A stretch of 64,000 nucleotides of DNA from Streptomyces globosus (GCF_003325375.1 NZ_CP030862.1:4901501-4965500); one strand, 5' to 3'; positions 25,329 through 34,323 are shown, counted from the stretch's first letter. Numbers and translations: made by a program. The notes: generated from the letters alone by a model not told the origin.

Positions 25329-26549
25329 ATGGATTTCGCATTCGACGCCCGGACCGAGGAACTCCGGACGCGGCTCCTCGCGTTCATGGAAGAGCACGTG
25401 TACCCGGCGGAGCCCGTTGCCGCCGAGCAGCGCGCGCGGCTGGCCTCGCCCTGGGACACCCCGCCCGTCTTCGGCGAGCTGAAGGCCGAGGCGCGCCGCC
25501 GCGGGCTGTGGAACCTCTTCCTGCCCGACGGGAAGTACGGGGCAGGGCTGACCAACCTCCAGTACGCCCCGCTGGCGGAGATCACCGGGCGCAGCCCGCA
25601 CCTGGCGCCCCTGGCGGTGAACTGCGCCGCCCCGGACACCGGGAACATGGAGCTGCTCGCGCAGTTCGGCAGCGAGGAGCAGCGCAGGCAGTGGCTGGAG
25701 CCGCTGCTGGCCGGGAAGATCCGGTCGGCGTTCGCCATGACGGAGCCGGAGGTCGCCTCGTCGGACGCCTCCAACATCGAGACCCGCATCGAGCGCTCGG
25801 CGGACGGCTCCGCGTACACGGTGACGGGTCGGAAATGGTACATCTCGGGCGCCATGAACCCGGACTGCAAGGTGTTCATCGTGATGGGCAAGACCGACCC
25901 GGACGGGCCCGACCCGCGCCGCCGGCAGTCGATGCTGCTCGTCCCCCGCGACACCCCGGGCGTCGAGGTGCGGCGCGCCATGACGGTGTACGGGTACGCG
26001 GACCACGACCACGGCGGGCACGCCGAGGTCGTCTTCGACGGGGCCCGCGTACCGGCCGCGAACCTGATCGGCGAGGAGGGGGCCGGCTTCGCCATCGCCC
26101 AGGCCCGGCTCGGGCCCGGCCGCATCCACCACTGCATGCGGCTGATCGGGATGGCGGAGCGGGCGATCGAGCTGATGTGCCGGCGCGCGGTGGGGCGTAC
26201 GGCCTTCGGCGGGGAGCTGGCCTCGCAGGGTGTCGTGCGGGGCTGGATCGCGGACGCCCGGGTGGCGGTGGAGCAGCTGCGGCTGCTCGTCCTGAAGACG
26301 GCCTGGCTCATGGACACCGTGGGCAACCGCGGCGCGCACACCGAGATCCAGGCCATCAAGATCGCGACGCCGCGGGCGGTGGTGCGCATCCTGGACGACG
26401 CGGTGCAGTTGCACGGCGCGGGCGGCGTCAGCCAGGACTTCCCGCTGGCCGAGCTGTGGGCGGCGGCCCGGACGCTGCGGCTGGCGGACGGGCCGGACGA
26501 GGTCCACCAGCGGTCGCTGGCACTGCGCGAGCTGAAGCCGTACCGCTGA
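25329..26549 (+). CDS. Acyl-CoA dehydrogenase (ACAD10/11-like)
   Basis: This 406-residue FAD acyl-CoA dehydrogenase has AFAMTEPEVASSDASNIET (flavin contact), YVHDHGGHAEVVFDGARVP-type middle region (read as YADHDHGGH in this protein) and the C-terminal QLHGAGGVSQDFPLAELWAAARTLRLADGPDEVH. The DGPDEVH ending and long alpha-helical N-domain place it near ACAD10/11 and LvaC. It would act on the phosphorylated acyl-CoA from the kinase encoded 11 bp upstream, removing phosphate to give an enoyl-CoA. It is convergent with the TetR gene. Confidence 0.87.
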   Translation: MDFAFDARTEELRTRLLAFMEEHVYPAEPVAAEQRARLASPWDTPPVFGELKAEARRRGLWNLFLPDGKYGAGLTNLQYAPLAEITGRSPHLAPLAVNCAAPDTGNMELLAQFGSEEQRRQWLEPLLAGKIRSAFAMTEPEVASSDASNIETRIERSADGSAYTVTGRKWYISGAMNPDCKVFIVMGKTDPDGPDPRRRQSMLLVPRDTPGVEVRRAMTVYGYADHDHGGHAEVVFDGARVPAANLIGEEGAGFAIAQARLGPGRIHHCMRLIGMAERAIELMCRRAVGRTAFGGELASQGVVRGWIADARVAVEQLRLLVLKTAWLMDTVGNRGAHTEIQAIKIATPRAVVRILDDAVQLHGAGGVSQDFPLAELWAAARTLRLADGPDEVHQRSLALRELKPYR

Positions 26550-26558
26550 CGGGACCCG

Positions 26559-27164
26559 TCAGGGGCGCAGGGCCCGCAGCAGCAGGTCGGCGAGGTGGTC
26601 GGCGACCTGCTGCGGGGTGAGCGGCCCGTCGGCCCGGTACCAGGTGGACAGGTGGTGGACTGAGCCGAAGTGGTAGTCCACCACCAGGTCGGCGGGGGTG
26701 GCGGTGGAGAACACCCCGCTGCGCTGCCCCTCCTCGACGAGCGCGCGGAAGCGCTCGTGGTAGCGGCGGCGCTCGGCCCGCACCTGCTTGTGCTTCTCCG
26801 GGCTGAGCTGGTGCATCGACCGGAAGAAGATGGCCGCGTCGTCGAGGTTCTCGATGGTGGTCACGACGACGTCGGCGGCGGCCGCCCTCAGCCGCTCCTC
26901 GACGGGGGCGTCGGAGTCGGCGACGGCGTCGAGGCGCTGCTGCTGGAGGCGCAGCATGCGCGCGTACACCTCGTGCAGCAGGTCGTCCTTGGAGCCGAAG
27001 TAGTGGTAGAGGGCGCCCTTGGTGACCCCGGCCGCCTCGACGATCTCCTGGACGGAGGTCCGGTCGTAGCCGCGCTCGGCGAACAGCCGGGTGGCCACCG
27101 CCAGCAGCCGCTGCGGCACCGGGGTGTCGTGCATGCCCTCGGGCTCCGTCGTCCTGGCGGCCAT
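26559..27164 (-). CDS. TetR-family regulator
   Basis: This 201-residue one-component regulator has an N-terminal TetR HTH (LLAVATRLFAERGYDRTSVQEIVEAAGVTKGALYHYFGSKDDLL, about 20-62) and a helical ligand-binding C-domain. It is last in the SDR, ligase, TetR gene order, and faces the kinase-ACAD operon. A ligand of the acyl-CoA type is likely by context. Probable operators are the ATACCGACYGGT sites. Confidence 0.9.
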   Translation of the reverse strand: MAARTTEPEGMHDTPVPQRLLAVATRLFAERGYDRTSVQEIVEAAGVTKGALYHYFGSKDDLLHEVYARMLRLQQQRLDAVADSDAPVEERLRAAAADVVVTTIENLDDAAIFFRSMHQLSPEKHKQVRAERRRYHERFRALVEEGQRSGVFSTATPADLVVDYHFGSVHHLSTWYRADGPLTPQQVADHLADLLLRALRP

Positions 27165-27190
27165 GGCGCCGTCCTTCCTTCCTGTGTTCC

Positions 27191-27226
27191 GCGGCCGGTG
27201 CGGCCGGTGCGGCCGGTGCGGCCGGC
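27191..27226. repeat. 9-bp tandem repeat (four copies)
   Basis: GCGGCCGGT is repeated four times (last copy GCGGCCGGC) in the 84-bp space between the TetR and acyl-CoA ligase genes. It is self-complementary around CGGCCG, so hairpins or slippage are possible. Confidence 0.8.
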
Positions 27227-27248
27227 AAGAGCCCGCCCTCGTGCGACC

Positions 27249-29006
27249 CTACGACTGTTTCCGGCCGCGGTCGCGCAGCTCCCGACGCAGGATCTTGCCA
27301 CTCGTCGTCTTCGGCAGGACGGGCAGGACCTCCACTTCGCGCGGGTACTTGTAGGCGGCGATGCGGGCGCGGCAGTACGCGGACAGCTCGGCCGGCTCGG
27401 CGACGGCGCCGGGCAGCAGGCTCACGTACGCCTTGACGGTCTCCCCGCGGTAGGCGTCGGGAACGCCGACGACGGCGGCCTCCCGGACGGCCGGGTGCGT
27501 GTGGAGCACGTCCTCGACCTCCCGGGGCCAGACCTTGAACCCGGAGGCGTTGATCACGTCCTTCTTGCGGTCGACGACGTACAGCCAGCCGTCGGCGTCC
27601 ATGAAGCCGACGTCGCCGGTGCGCAGCTCGCCGCCGGGGAAGGCCTCGGCGGTCGCCTCGGGGCGCCCCCAGTAGCCGTGCGCGAGCTGGGGACCGCGTA
27701 CGGCGATCTCGCCGATCCGGCCGAGCGGGACCTCGGCACCGCTGCCGTCGACGATGCGGACGGCGGTGTCGGCGCCGGGCAGGCCGACGGAGAGGGTGCC
27801 GGAGGCCGGGTCGACGGGTGCGTCGAGGTGGACGGGGACGGAGGCGACAGCGGCGGTCGACTCGGTGAGGCCGTAGCCGTTGCGCAGCCGGATCCCGAAG
27901 CGGGCGCGGAGCCGCTCGACCAGGGCGGGCGGGACGGGAGCGCCGCCGGAGGAGACCACCTGGAACGAGGCGAAGTGGTCCCGGGTGGCGGAGGGGTGGG
28001 CGGCGAGCGCCGTGAAGGCGGTGGCCGGGCCGATGGTGTAGGCGGGGCGGTGTTCGAGGAAGGCGTCGAGGACGACTCCGGGCTCGAAGCGGTGGGCGAG
28101 GACCAGGGTGCCGGCGTTGGCCAGGCAGGCGCCGAGCTCGCACACCATGCCGGTGATGTGGAAGAGGGGGGCGAGGGCGAAGTAGGCGGCGCCCTCCGGG
28201 AGGGGGTGGCCGACGACCTGGCGGCGGGCGTTGTGCGTGAGGGCGCCGTGCGGGTTGACGGCGCCCTTGGGGGTGCCGCTGGTGCCGGAGGTGTAGCTGA
28301 TGAGCGCGGGGTCGGCGGCGGTGAGGCCGGGGTCGGGCGGGGCCGGGAGGCCGCGGCGGGCCGTATGCGCGAGGTCCGCGACGGCGGGGGCGGGGGCGGC
28401 TGCGTCGGGGGCGGCTGCGTCGGGGGCGGCTGCGTCGGGGGCTGTGCCGAACACGCGGGCGTCGTCGCGGGACTGGAAGTCGCGGTCGCGGGCGGTCAGG
28501 ACGGTGGTCACCGCGGTGTCGACGGCGGCAGCGCGCAGCTCGGCCGCCCAGGCGCTGTCCCCGCACACCAGGGCGGCGGCGCCGGAGTCGCGCAGGACGT
28601 GCCGCGCCTCCGCCTCCTTGTACATGGGGTTGACCGGGACGACGACGGCGCCGGCCTTCCAGGCGGCCAGGACGGCGAGCACGAAGTGCGGGGTGTTCTG
28701 CAGCGCGACGGCGACGCGGTCGCCGCGGCTGATGCCGCGGGCGGCGAGGTGGCCGGCGAGGGAGTCGCTGAGCGCGTCGGCCGCGGCGTAGTCGATGCGG
28801 CCGTCGAAGTAGGCGAGCGCCGTACGGCCGGGGGCGCGACCGGCCGCGGTACGGAACGCGTGCAGCAGGGTCGGCGGCGCGTCCAGCGGGGCGCGCTGGG
28901 CCGGGCTGAGCAGCCGCACCCAGGGGCGCGCGGCGTACGCGGAGGCCGGCGGCGTCGGCACGGCGGCCGGGGGGCGGGGTGCGGCGGTGGCGCGGGGTAC
29001 GGTCAC
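27249..29006 (-). CDS. AMP-dependent acyl-CoA ligase
   Basis: This 585-residue member of the adenylate-forming superfamily has the P-loop-like SYTSGTSGTPKGAV, the A5 motif NGYGLTEST, the A7/A8 motifs ELRTGDVGFMDADGWLYVVDRKKD, and the C-terminal lysine motif LPKTTSGKILRREL. It activates a carboxylic acid to its CoA thioester. GTG at 29006 is chosen because it overlaps the SDR stop (GTGA) and has GGGAG 5 nt before it; an ATG at 29018 is also possible. A 15-bp repeat (28396-28440) inserts a DAAAP linker. Confidence 0.9.
   Translation of the reverse strand: MTVPRATAAPRPPAAVPTPPASAYAARPWVRLLSPAQRAPLDAPPTLLHAFRTAAGRAPGRTALAYFDGRIDYAAADALSDSLAGHLAARGISRGDRVAVALQNTPHFVLAVLAAWKAGAVVVPVNPMYKEAEARHVLRDSGAAALVCGDSAWAAELRAAAVDTAVTTVLTARDRDFQSRDDARVFGTAPDAAAPDAAAPDAAAPAPAVADLAHTARRGLPAPPDPGLTAADPALISYTSGTSGTPKGAVNPHGALTHNARRQVVGHPLPEGAAYFALAPLFHITGMVCELGACLANAGTLVLAHRFEPGVVLDAFLEHRPAYTIGPATAFTALAAHPSATRDHFASFQVVSSGGAPVPPALVERLRARFGIRLRNGYGLTESTAAVASVPVHLDAPVDPASGTLSVGLPGADTAVRIVDGSGAEVPLGRIGEIAVRGPQLAHGYWGRPEATAEAFPGGELRTGDVGFMDADGWLYVVDRKKDVINASGFKVWPREVEDVLHTHPAVREAAVVGVPDAYRGETVKAYVSLLPGAVAEPAELSAYCRARIAAYKYPREVEVLPVLPKTTSGKILRRELRDRGRKQS
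28396..28440 (-). repeat. 15-bp in-frame tandem repeat (three copies)
   Basis: Three exact copies of GCGGCTGCGTCGGGG encode PDAAA repeats in a non-conserved loop of the acyl-CoA ligase. It is a likely length-variable linker. Confidence 0.85.
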
Positions 29007-29782
29007 CGCTGCTCCCATGTCCGCTGGAGCCGGTTCATGCCGCGCAGCCAGCGGTCGGGGTCGGCGGCGCGTCCGGCGGCGTGCTGCGCCACCTCGGGGT
29101 GCGGGAGGATCAAGAACCGGCCCTTCTCCATGCCGTCGAACAGGGCGTCCGCGACCGCGTCCGGCTCGATCGCGGTCGGCGCGAGGACGAGTTCGCCCGC
29201 CGAGCCGGCGGCGGCGAGCATGTCGGTGCGGACTCCTTGCGGGCAGATGGCGTGGACGCGGACGCCGCGGTGGCGGTAGGTCAGCGAGAGCCACTCCGCG
29301 AAGGCGAGCGCACCGTGCTTGGTGACACTGTACGGGGCCGCTCCGATCATGGTGAGGAGACCGGCGGCGGAGACGGTCGAGACGAAGCGGCCGCTGCCGC
29401 GCTCCAGCCAGTGCGGCAGCAGCAGCCGGGCGGCGCGGACGTGGGCCATCACGTTGGTGTCCCAGGCGGCCTCCCACACGCCCTCGTCGGCGAAGGCGTC
29501 GCCGCCGGCGGCGATCCCGGCGTTGGCGCAGTAGACGTCCACCTCGCCGCCGAGGGCCTCGCGGGCTTCAGCGGCGACGGCCGACGCGTCGCCGGGCAGG
29601 GCGGTGGCGCAGTCGCCGATCGATGCGGCCACGGCGGCGGCCCTGTCCGAGTCGAGGTCGTTGACGACGACGGTCGCGCCGCGGGCGGCGAACCCGCGGG
29701 CGAGGGCGGCGCCGATGCCGCCGCCCGCGCCGGTGACGACGACTCGCTGGTCCTGGTACGCGCTCGCAACGCCCATGCTCAC
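29003..29782 (-). CDS. Short-chain dehydrogenase/reductase
   Basis: This 259-residue SDR has the cofactor loop TGAGGGIGAALARGFAARGATVVVNDLD (Asp in the last strand can be read as NAD preference), CANAG, STVSAAGLL (catalytic Ser) and YSVTK (Tyr, Lys). It may oxidise a hydroxyacyl or hydroxy-acid intermediate of the adjacent pathway. GTG at 29782 has AGGTGA 4 nt upstream; ATG at 29776 is the alternative. It is first gene in the SDR-ligase-TetR order and its promoter carries one copy of the ATACCGACCGGT site. Confidence 0.87.
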   Translation of the reverse strand: MSMGVASAYQDQRVVVTGAGGGIGAALARGFAARGATVVVNDLDSDRAAAVAASIGDCATALPGDASAVAAEAREALGGEVDVYCANAGIAAGGDAFADEGVWEAAWDTNVMAHVRAARLLLPHWLERGSGRFVSTVSAAGLLTMIGAAPYSVTKHGALAFAEWLSLTYRHRGVRVHAICPQGVRTDMLAAAGSAGELVLAPTAIEPDAVADALFDGMEKGRFLILPHPEVAQHAAGRAADPDRWLRGMNRLQRTWEQR

Positions 29783-29816
29783 GGGATCACCTTTCACGGC
29801 CTGCCGGACATCCGGC

Positions 29817-29834
29817 AGACTAACCGGTCGGTAT
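29817..29834. promoter_or_regulatory. Second ATACCGACCGGT operator-like site
   Basis: On the minus strand ATACCGACCGGTTAGTCT begins at 29834. Its first 12 bases match the site upstream of the phosphotransferase (one pyrimidine change) and its second half is weakly symmetric. It lies between divergent SDR and NamZ-like genes. Confidence 0.5.
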
Positions 29835-29871
29835 GTCGAGGTGGAAGGTCGCCGGGTCCTAGCGTGGCGGG

Positions 29872-31164
29872 ATGAATCAGAGGCCGGGGCTGTCACGACG
29901 GGGGCTGTTGGGGCTGGCGGGAGCCGCGGGCGCGGGTGCGGGCGCGGCCCTCGTGCCTGGTGCCGGACCGGCCGGGGCGGTGGGGGCGGATGCGCGGGCG
30001 GCTCGGCGAGCCGAGCGGGTGCAGACGGGTTTCGAGCGGCTCGCCGCGGACGGCTACGCGCTCCTCGCCGGGCAGCGCGTGGGCGTGGTCACGAACCCCA
30101 CCGGGATCACCGCCGACGCCCGCCACCTGGTGGACGTCCTGCACGCCGACGCGCGGGTCCGGCTCGTCGCCGTGTTCGGGCCGGAGCACGGCTTCCGCGG
30201 CACGGCGCAGGCGGGCGGCTCCGAGGGGCCCGGCCGCGACCCGGCGACCGGGCTCCCGGTGTACGACACGTACGGCGCGAGCGGGCAGCAGCTCGCCGAC
30301 CTGTTCACGGCGGCCGGCGTGGACACCGTCGTCTTCGACATCCAGGACGTCGGGGCACGGTTCTACACCTACATCTGGACCCTGTACGACTGCATGCGCG
30401 CCGCCGCGCTGGCAGGCAAGGCGGTGGTCGTGCTGGACCGGCCCAACCCGGTCGGCGGGCGGCGGGCCGCGGGGCCGGTGCTGGAGCGGGCGTACGCCGG
30501 CTTCGTGGGGCGTGAGCCGATCGCGCTCGCGCACGGCATGACGGCGGCCGAGCTGGCGCTGCTGTTCAACGGGGAGTTCCTCGCGGCCTCTCCGGCCCGG
30601 CTGCACACGGTGCGGATGTCGGGGTGGCGGCGGGAGTCGTTCTTCGGGGAGACCGGGCTGCCCTGGCTTCCGCCGAGCCCGAACATGCCGACGCCGGACA
30701 CGGCACTCGCGTACGCCGGGACCTGCCTGTTCGAGGGCACGAACCTGTCGGAGGGGCGCGGTACGGCCACTCCGTTCGAGGTGGTGGGCGCGGAGGGCGC
30801 GGACCGCCGGTGGGCGGAGGCGGCGGACGCGCTGGGGCTGCCGGGCGTGTGGTTCCGGGAGGCGTACTTCACACCGACCTTCTCCAAGCACGCGGGGAAG
30901 GTGTGCGGCGGGGTGCGGCTGGTGGTGCACGACCGGTCCGCGTTCGATCCGGTGCGCGCGGGCATCGGGCTGCTGGTGACGGCACGGCGGACCGTGAGCG
31001 GGTTCGCGTGGCGCGCGGACCACTGGATCGACCGGCTGGCCGGCTCGGACCGGGTCCGGCGGATGGTGGACGCCGGCGCCGGCGTCGAGGAGATCGCCGG
31101 CGACTGGGCGGCGGGGCTCGCCCGGTTCACGGCGCAGCGGGAGCAGTACCTCCTCTACCGCTAG
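29872..31164 (+). CDS. DUF1343/NamZ-like exo-beta-N-acetylmuramidase, Tat-exported
   Basis: This 430-residue protein has a twin-arginine signal peptide (LSRRGLLGLAGAAGAGAGAALVPGAG). The family signature is clear: GVVTNPTGI, AVFGPEHGFRG, DIQDVGARFYTYIWTL, VLDRPNPVGG, SPNMPTPDTALAY and FEGTNLSEGRGT. The family includes NamZ (GH171), which removes terminal N-acetylmuramic acid from peptidoglycan fragments. It is probably involved in cell-wall recycling or lysis outside the cell. TAGCGT ends 6 nt before the ATG (leaderless-type). Confidence 0.9.
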   Translation: MNQRPGLSRRGLLGLAGAAGAGAGAALVPGAGPAGAVGADARAARRAERVQTGFERLAADGYALLAGQRVGVVTNPTGITADARHLVDVLHADARVRLVAVFGPEHGFRGTAQAGGSEGPGRDPATGLPVYDTYGASGQQLADLFTAAGVDTVVFDIQDVGARFYTYIWTLYDCMRAAALAGKAVVVLDRPNPVGGRRAAGPVLERAYAGFVGREPIALAHGMTAAELALLFNGEFLAASPARLHTVRMSGWRRESFFGETGLPWLPPSPNMPTPDTALAYAGTCLFEGTNLSEGRGTATPFEVVGAEGADRRWAEAADALGLPGVWFREAYFTPTFSKHAGKVCGGVRLVVHDRSAFDPVRAGIGLLVTARRTVSGFAWRADHWIDRLAGSDRVRRMVDAGAGVEEIAGDWAAGLARFTAQREQYLLYR

Positions 31165-31246
31165 GCCGTCGGCTGCACGGGTCTGGCCGGTGCGGGCGCG
31201 CGGCAGGATGCTGGACGCACCAACCAGCGGCGCGGAGGGGGCACCC

Positions 31247-32650
31247 ATGGCGGCGGAAACGGAACCGGGAGCGGTAGCGGGGCGCCGAGCGGGGACGGCG
31301 GCAGCGGCAGCGGCGCACACGTACGAGGACGGCCACGCGGCCTCGCCGGGGAGGGCGCTCGCGGCCGCCGCGGTGGGCGTGTCCCCGTACGCGGAGCTCG
31401 TCTTCGACGCCCAGGGCGACCCCGATCCGGGCGGACTGCGGGCCGCGGCGGGCATCGACGCCACCGATCTGCTGGTCTTCGCGCACGGCTGGAACAGCGA
31501 CCGGTCCACGTCGGTCCGCCTGTTCGAGCGCTTCTACGCTCCCTTCCCGGGGCTGGTGCGGCCCGGGGTACGGCTGGGGTACGCGGGAGTGGTCTGGCCG
31601 TCGATCCGCTTCCCGGACGAGCCGATCCCGGACTTCGAGTCCCTGATCGCGCCCGACGCACCCGGCCCCGGCCCCGCCGCCGGCTCGGCCCTGGACTTCG
31701 CGGCGCGCAGAGCCCTCGCGGGTTTCTGGCCCGGACACGGGGCGCAGCTGGACCGGGTGGCAGAACTGCTGGCCGCGCGGCCGGAGTCGGAGGAGGCCCT
31801 CGCCGAGTTCGGCCTGCTCGTACGGCAGCTGGCCGGGGTCGCCGGGACGGGGGCCGGCGACGCACCGGACCGCGGGGTCCCCGCCATTTTCGCCGGGGAC
31901 GTACGCGAGGTGTGCCGGGCCCTCGCGGACGGCCTGGCGGAGGCGGCCGCGGGCCCGCCCGCACCGGGGCTCTCGGCGGCGGGCGACCGGCGTGCCCTGT
32001 GGGACGGCGCGAAGGAGCTGCTCCGGCAGGCGACGTACTACGAGATGAAGAAACGGGCCGGCGCGGTCGGCGAACGGGGGCTCGGGCCGGCACTCACCGA
32101 ACTGGCGGCCCGAAGGCCGGGGCTGCGCATCCACCTGATCGGCCACAGCTTCGGCGCCCGGGTGGCGGCGTTCTCCCTGCGCGCCGTGCCTGCCGGGGCC
32201 CGCCACGTGAAGTCGCTGACCCTGCTGCAGGGCGCCTTCTCGCACTACGCGTTCGCCGACCGGCTCCCCCACGACACCCGGCGCGGCGGCGCCCTGCGCG
32301 GCCTGCAGCGCCGGGTCGACGGCCCCGTGGTGGCCTGCCACTCGAAGCACGACGCCGCGCTGCGGGTCTTCTACCCGCTGGCCTCCCGGATGGCAGGTGA
32401 TTCGGCCGGTCTGCTCGGGTTCGACGCGCGGTGGGGCGCGATCGGTCACGGCGGGGTGCAGGCCGTCCCCGGAGCGGTGCGGCTCACCCTCGCGGCCGCC
32501 CTGCGGTCGGGGGTGCCGGCGTCCGGTTGCGTCAGCGTGGACGCCGCGTCGGTGGTCCGGCGCGGCGGTCCTCCTGCGGGGGCGCACAGCGACGTCTGCC
32601 ACGCGGAGCTGGCACGCGTGGTGGTGGCCGCGGGGCGCATGGGGCGCTGA
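31247..32650 (+). CDS. Alpha/beta-hydrolase-like protein
   Basis: This 467-residue cytoplasmic protein has LLVFAHGWNSDRSTSVRLFERFYAPF near the N-terminus and a serine nucleophile elbow LIGHSFGARVAAFSLRAV near residue 300. This is the pattern of a large alpha/beta hydrolase or lipase with a long helical insertion between the first strands and the nucleophile. The acid and base residues are not certain. GAGGGGG precedes the ATG at 31247. No partner gene suggests a substrate. Confidence 0.7.
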   Translation: MAAETEPGAVAGRRAGTAAAAAAHTYEDGHAASPGRALAAAAVGVSPYAELVFDAQGDPDPGGLRAAAGIDATDLLVFAHGWNSDRSTSVRLFERFYAPFPGLVRPGVRLGYAGVVWPSIRFPDEPIPDFESLIAPDAPGPGPAAGSALDFAARRALAGFWPGHGAQLDRVAELLAARPESEEALAEFGLLVRQLAGVAGTGAGDAPDRGVPAIFAGDVREVCRALADGLAEAAAGPPAPGLSAAGDRRALWDGAKELLRQATYYEMKKRAGAVGERGLGPALTELAARRPGLRIHLIGHSFGARVAAFSLRAVPAGARHVKSLTLLQGAFSHYAFADRLPHDTRRGGALRGLQRRVDGPVVACHSKHDAALRVFYPLASRMAGDSAGLLGFDARWGAIGHGGVQAVPGAVRLTLAAALRSGVPASGCVSVDAASVVRRGGPPAGAHSDVCHAELARVVVAAGRMGR

Positions 32651-32798
32651 CTTCCGGCCATGTGCCACCCGCACGCCTCGTCCGCCCCCGCATGCGCCTG
32701 CACCTGCCGGGGCATGTTGGGCACATCCCACGGTGCGTCGTCGTTCGAGGAGGTACGGCGCCGCGGTGTGGACGGCGCGAGGCGGAGGTGAGGGTGTG

Positions 32799-33476
32799 AT
32801 GGCAGGTTTCCGGAGCCTGGCTTACCAGGTGCGTGATGCGCGCAACGACCTTGCCCTGCGGCGCCATTCGCTGCGCCGCTGCCTGGAGCGGTTCGCACCG
32901 TACGGGCACAGGGCGACCTGGTGGCATCTGTGCGACCGGCACGGGATCGCACCGGAGGACCGGGCGGCGGACCCGCAGCGGCTGGTCGCGGCGCTGGAGG
33001 AGCTGGAGGAGGCGCGGGCGGTCTGGCTCGCGTACGAGCGCCAGTTCGCGGAGCGGCGCCGGCGCGAGAAGCACGACGGGCTGCGCCGCCCCGAGTGGGC
33101 GTGGGGCGGCAGCGGGGACGCGGTGGTCCGGTGCGCGGACCCGGACGTGCGGCCGGCCGGGACGCTGGCGGAGGTGCTGCGGCGGCTGGTCGCGGCCCTG
33201 GAGTCGGAGCCGGGGACGTCCTGCCCGGTCTGCGGCGAGCGGGAACTGCACTGGCCTGCGCCGGTGCCCGCCCCGAGACGGGGGCGCGGGGCGGGCCGCG
33301 GTGCGGCGTGCGGGCGGCAGCCGGCGGGCCGCGGCAGCGGCCGCCGGCCCTGGGAGGGAGCATGGGCCTGGGACGGCCCGGTCTGCGCAGGCTGCGGCAT
33401 CGTGGTGCCCAGACCCGCGCTCGCGGACTCGACCTGGGCCGCACCGCCGGCTTCCGCAGCGGCAGGAGCGGCGTAG
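32799..33476 (+). CDS. Zinc-ribbon hypothetical protein
   Basis: This 225-residue basic protein has an N-terminal helical region rich in Arg and aromatic residues (SLAYQVRDARNDLALRRHSLRRCLERF) and a Pro/Gly/Arg-rich linker. Two CxxC knuckles (CPVCGE near 145, CAGCGI near 205) probably bind one zinc. It may bind nucleic acid or protein. The family is unknown to me. GTG at 32796 is an equally possible start; GGAGGT lies just upstream. Confidence 0.6.
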   Translation: MAGFRSLAYQVRDARNDLALRRHSLRRCLERFAPYGHRATWWHLCDRHGIAPEDRAADPQRLVAALEELEEARAVWLAYERQFAERRRREKHDGLRRPEWAWGGSGDAVVRCADPDVRPAGTLAEVLRRLVAALESEPGTSCPVCGERELHWPAPVPAPRRGRGAGRGAACGRQPAGRGSGRRPWEGAWAWDGPVCAGCGIVVPRPALADSTWAAPPASAAAGAA

Positions 33477-33781
33477 GGCAGCCCTGGGGCGGTGCCGGCG
33501 ACGCGGGCGGGCTACGCGCCCGCGGACGCCGGGCGGGCGGAGGGGGCGATGCGGGGCGCGGGGGTCTCCGCACCGCCCGCGGTGCGCACAGACACACCGG
33601 CCAATACGAACCCGCCGAACCGCCGTACCCGGCCCGTGCGCACCCGGCCCGGACGAACGCGCCCGGCGAGCACCCGGCTCATGAGCACCCAGCCGGCGCG
33701 GGTCCAGGCCGCGCGGCGCCTGAGCGCAGACGGCCGCGCAGCGCCGGGACTCCCTGCGGGCGGCACCCGGCAGGGGCGCGG
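33477..33781. other. Gene-free GC-rich interval
   Basis: No credible coding frame is seen in these 305 bases. It contains a hairpin at 33502-33524 and a degenerate run of GCACCCGGC-like units (about 33600-33690). Confidence 0.5.
33502..33524 (+). terminator. Possible terminator of the zinc-ribbon gene
   Basis: CGCGGGCG / CGCCCGCG with a 7-nt loop lies 25 bp after the stop codon. Confidence 0.45.
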
Positions 33782-34225
33782 CTACAGCCGGGAGCCGGTG
33801 AGCTTCTCGCCGAAGACGTCGTCGGGGTTGGACAGCGCGCAGTTCTGCAGCGAGAGGCAGCCGCAGCCGATGCAGTCCGCGAGGTGGTCCCGCAGCCGCA
33901 GCAGCTGGTTGATCCGCTCTTCGAGTTCGCCGCGCCACATCTCGGAAAGCCGCGCCCAGTCCTCACGGTTGGGGGTCCGCTCCTCGGGGAGCTGGGCGAG
34001 GGCGTCGCGGATGGCGGCGAGCGGGATCCCGACGCGCTGGGCGGCCCGTACGAAGGCGACGCGGCGCAGTGCGTCGCGGCTGTAGCGGCGCTGGTTGCCG
34101 GGGGTGCGCCGGCTGCTGATCAGGCCCTTGGACTCGTAGAAGTGGAGGGCGGAGACGGCCGCGCCGCTTCGGGCGGAAAGCTGGCCGACGGTGAGTTCGT
34201 GGATTTTCTCGGGAATCTGCGGCAC
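33782..34225 (-). CDS. soxR: SoxR redox-sensing MerR-family activator
   Basis: This 147-residue protein has a MerR HTH (LSARSGAAVSALHFYESKGLISSRRTPGNQRRYSRDALRRVAFVRAAQRVG) and a dimerisation helix. The [2Fe-2S] motif CIGCGCLSLQNC lies near residues 117-128. SoxR in Streptomyces responds to redox-active small molecules and controls a small regulon of exporters and oxidoreductases. The GTG at 34225 lacks a Shine-Dalgarno but has TACCCT ending 7 nt before it (leaderless-type). It diverges from the MaoC gene. Confidence 0.95.
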   Translation of the reverse strand: MPQIPEKIHELTVGQLSARSGAAVSALHFYESKGLISSRRTPGNQRRYSRDALRRVAFVRAAQRVGIPLAAIRDALAQLPEERTPNREDWARLSEMWRGELEERINQLLRLRDHLADCIGCGCLSLQNCALSNPDDVFGEKLTGSRL

Positions 34226-34258
34226 CCGGCAGAGGGTAGTCGGCCACGCCGCGCTCCG

Positions 34259-34303
34259 TTGACATATACATGCGGTCCCGGAATGCTGAGCAAGCGCTTG
34301 TTC
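34259..34303 (+). promoter_or_regulatory. Promoter with overlapping TetR-type operator
   Basis: TTGACA (34259-34264), a 17-bp spacer and AATGCT (34282-34287) form a good housekeeping promoter for the MaoC gene. Immediately downstream at 34288-34303 is GAGCAAGCGCTTGTTC, a palindrome repeated (GAGCAAGCGCTTAGAC) at 35482-35497 upstream of the adjacent TetR gene. This placement would give repression. Confidence 0.65.
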
Positions 34304-34323
34304 GCCACGCGAGAGGGAGAGGC

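Noticed and set aside
33512..33766. An 84-codon minus-strand frame in the 33.5-33.8 kb gap
   Set aside because: Repetitive Arg/Val/Gly composition, no Shine-Dalgarno or -10, no family resemblance.
34288..34303. Assigning GAGCAAGCGCTTGTTC as the SoxR box
   Set aside because: The second copy lies at the TetR gene, not near another SoxR-type target, and the spacing differs from the remembered SoxR consensus; TetR is the better candidate.
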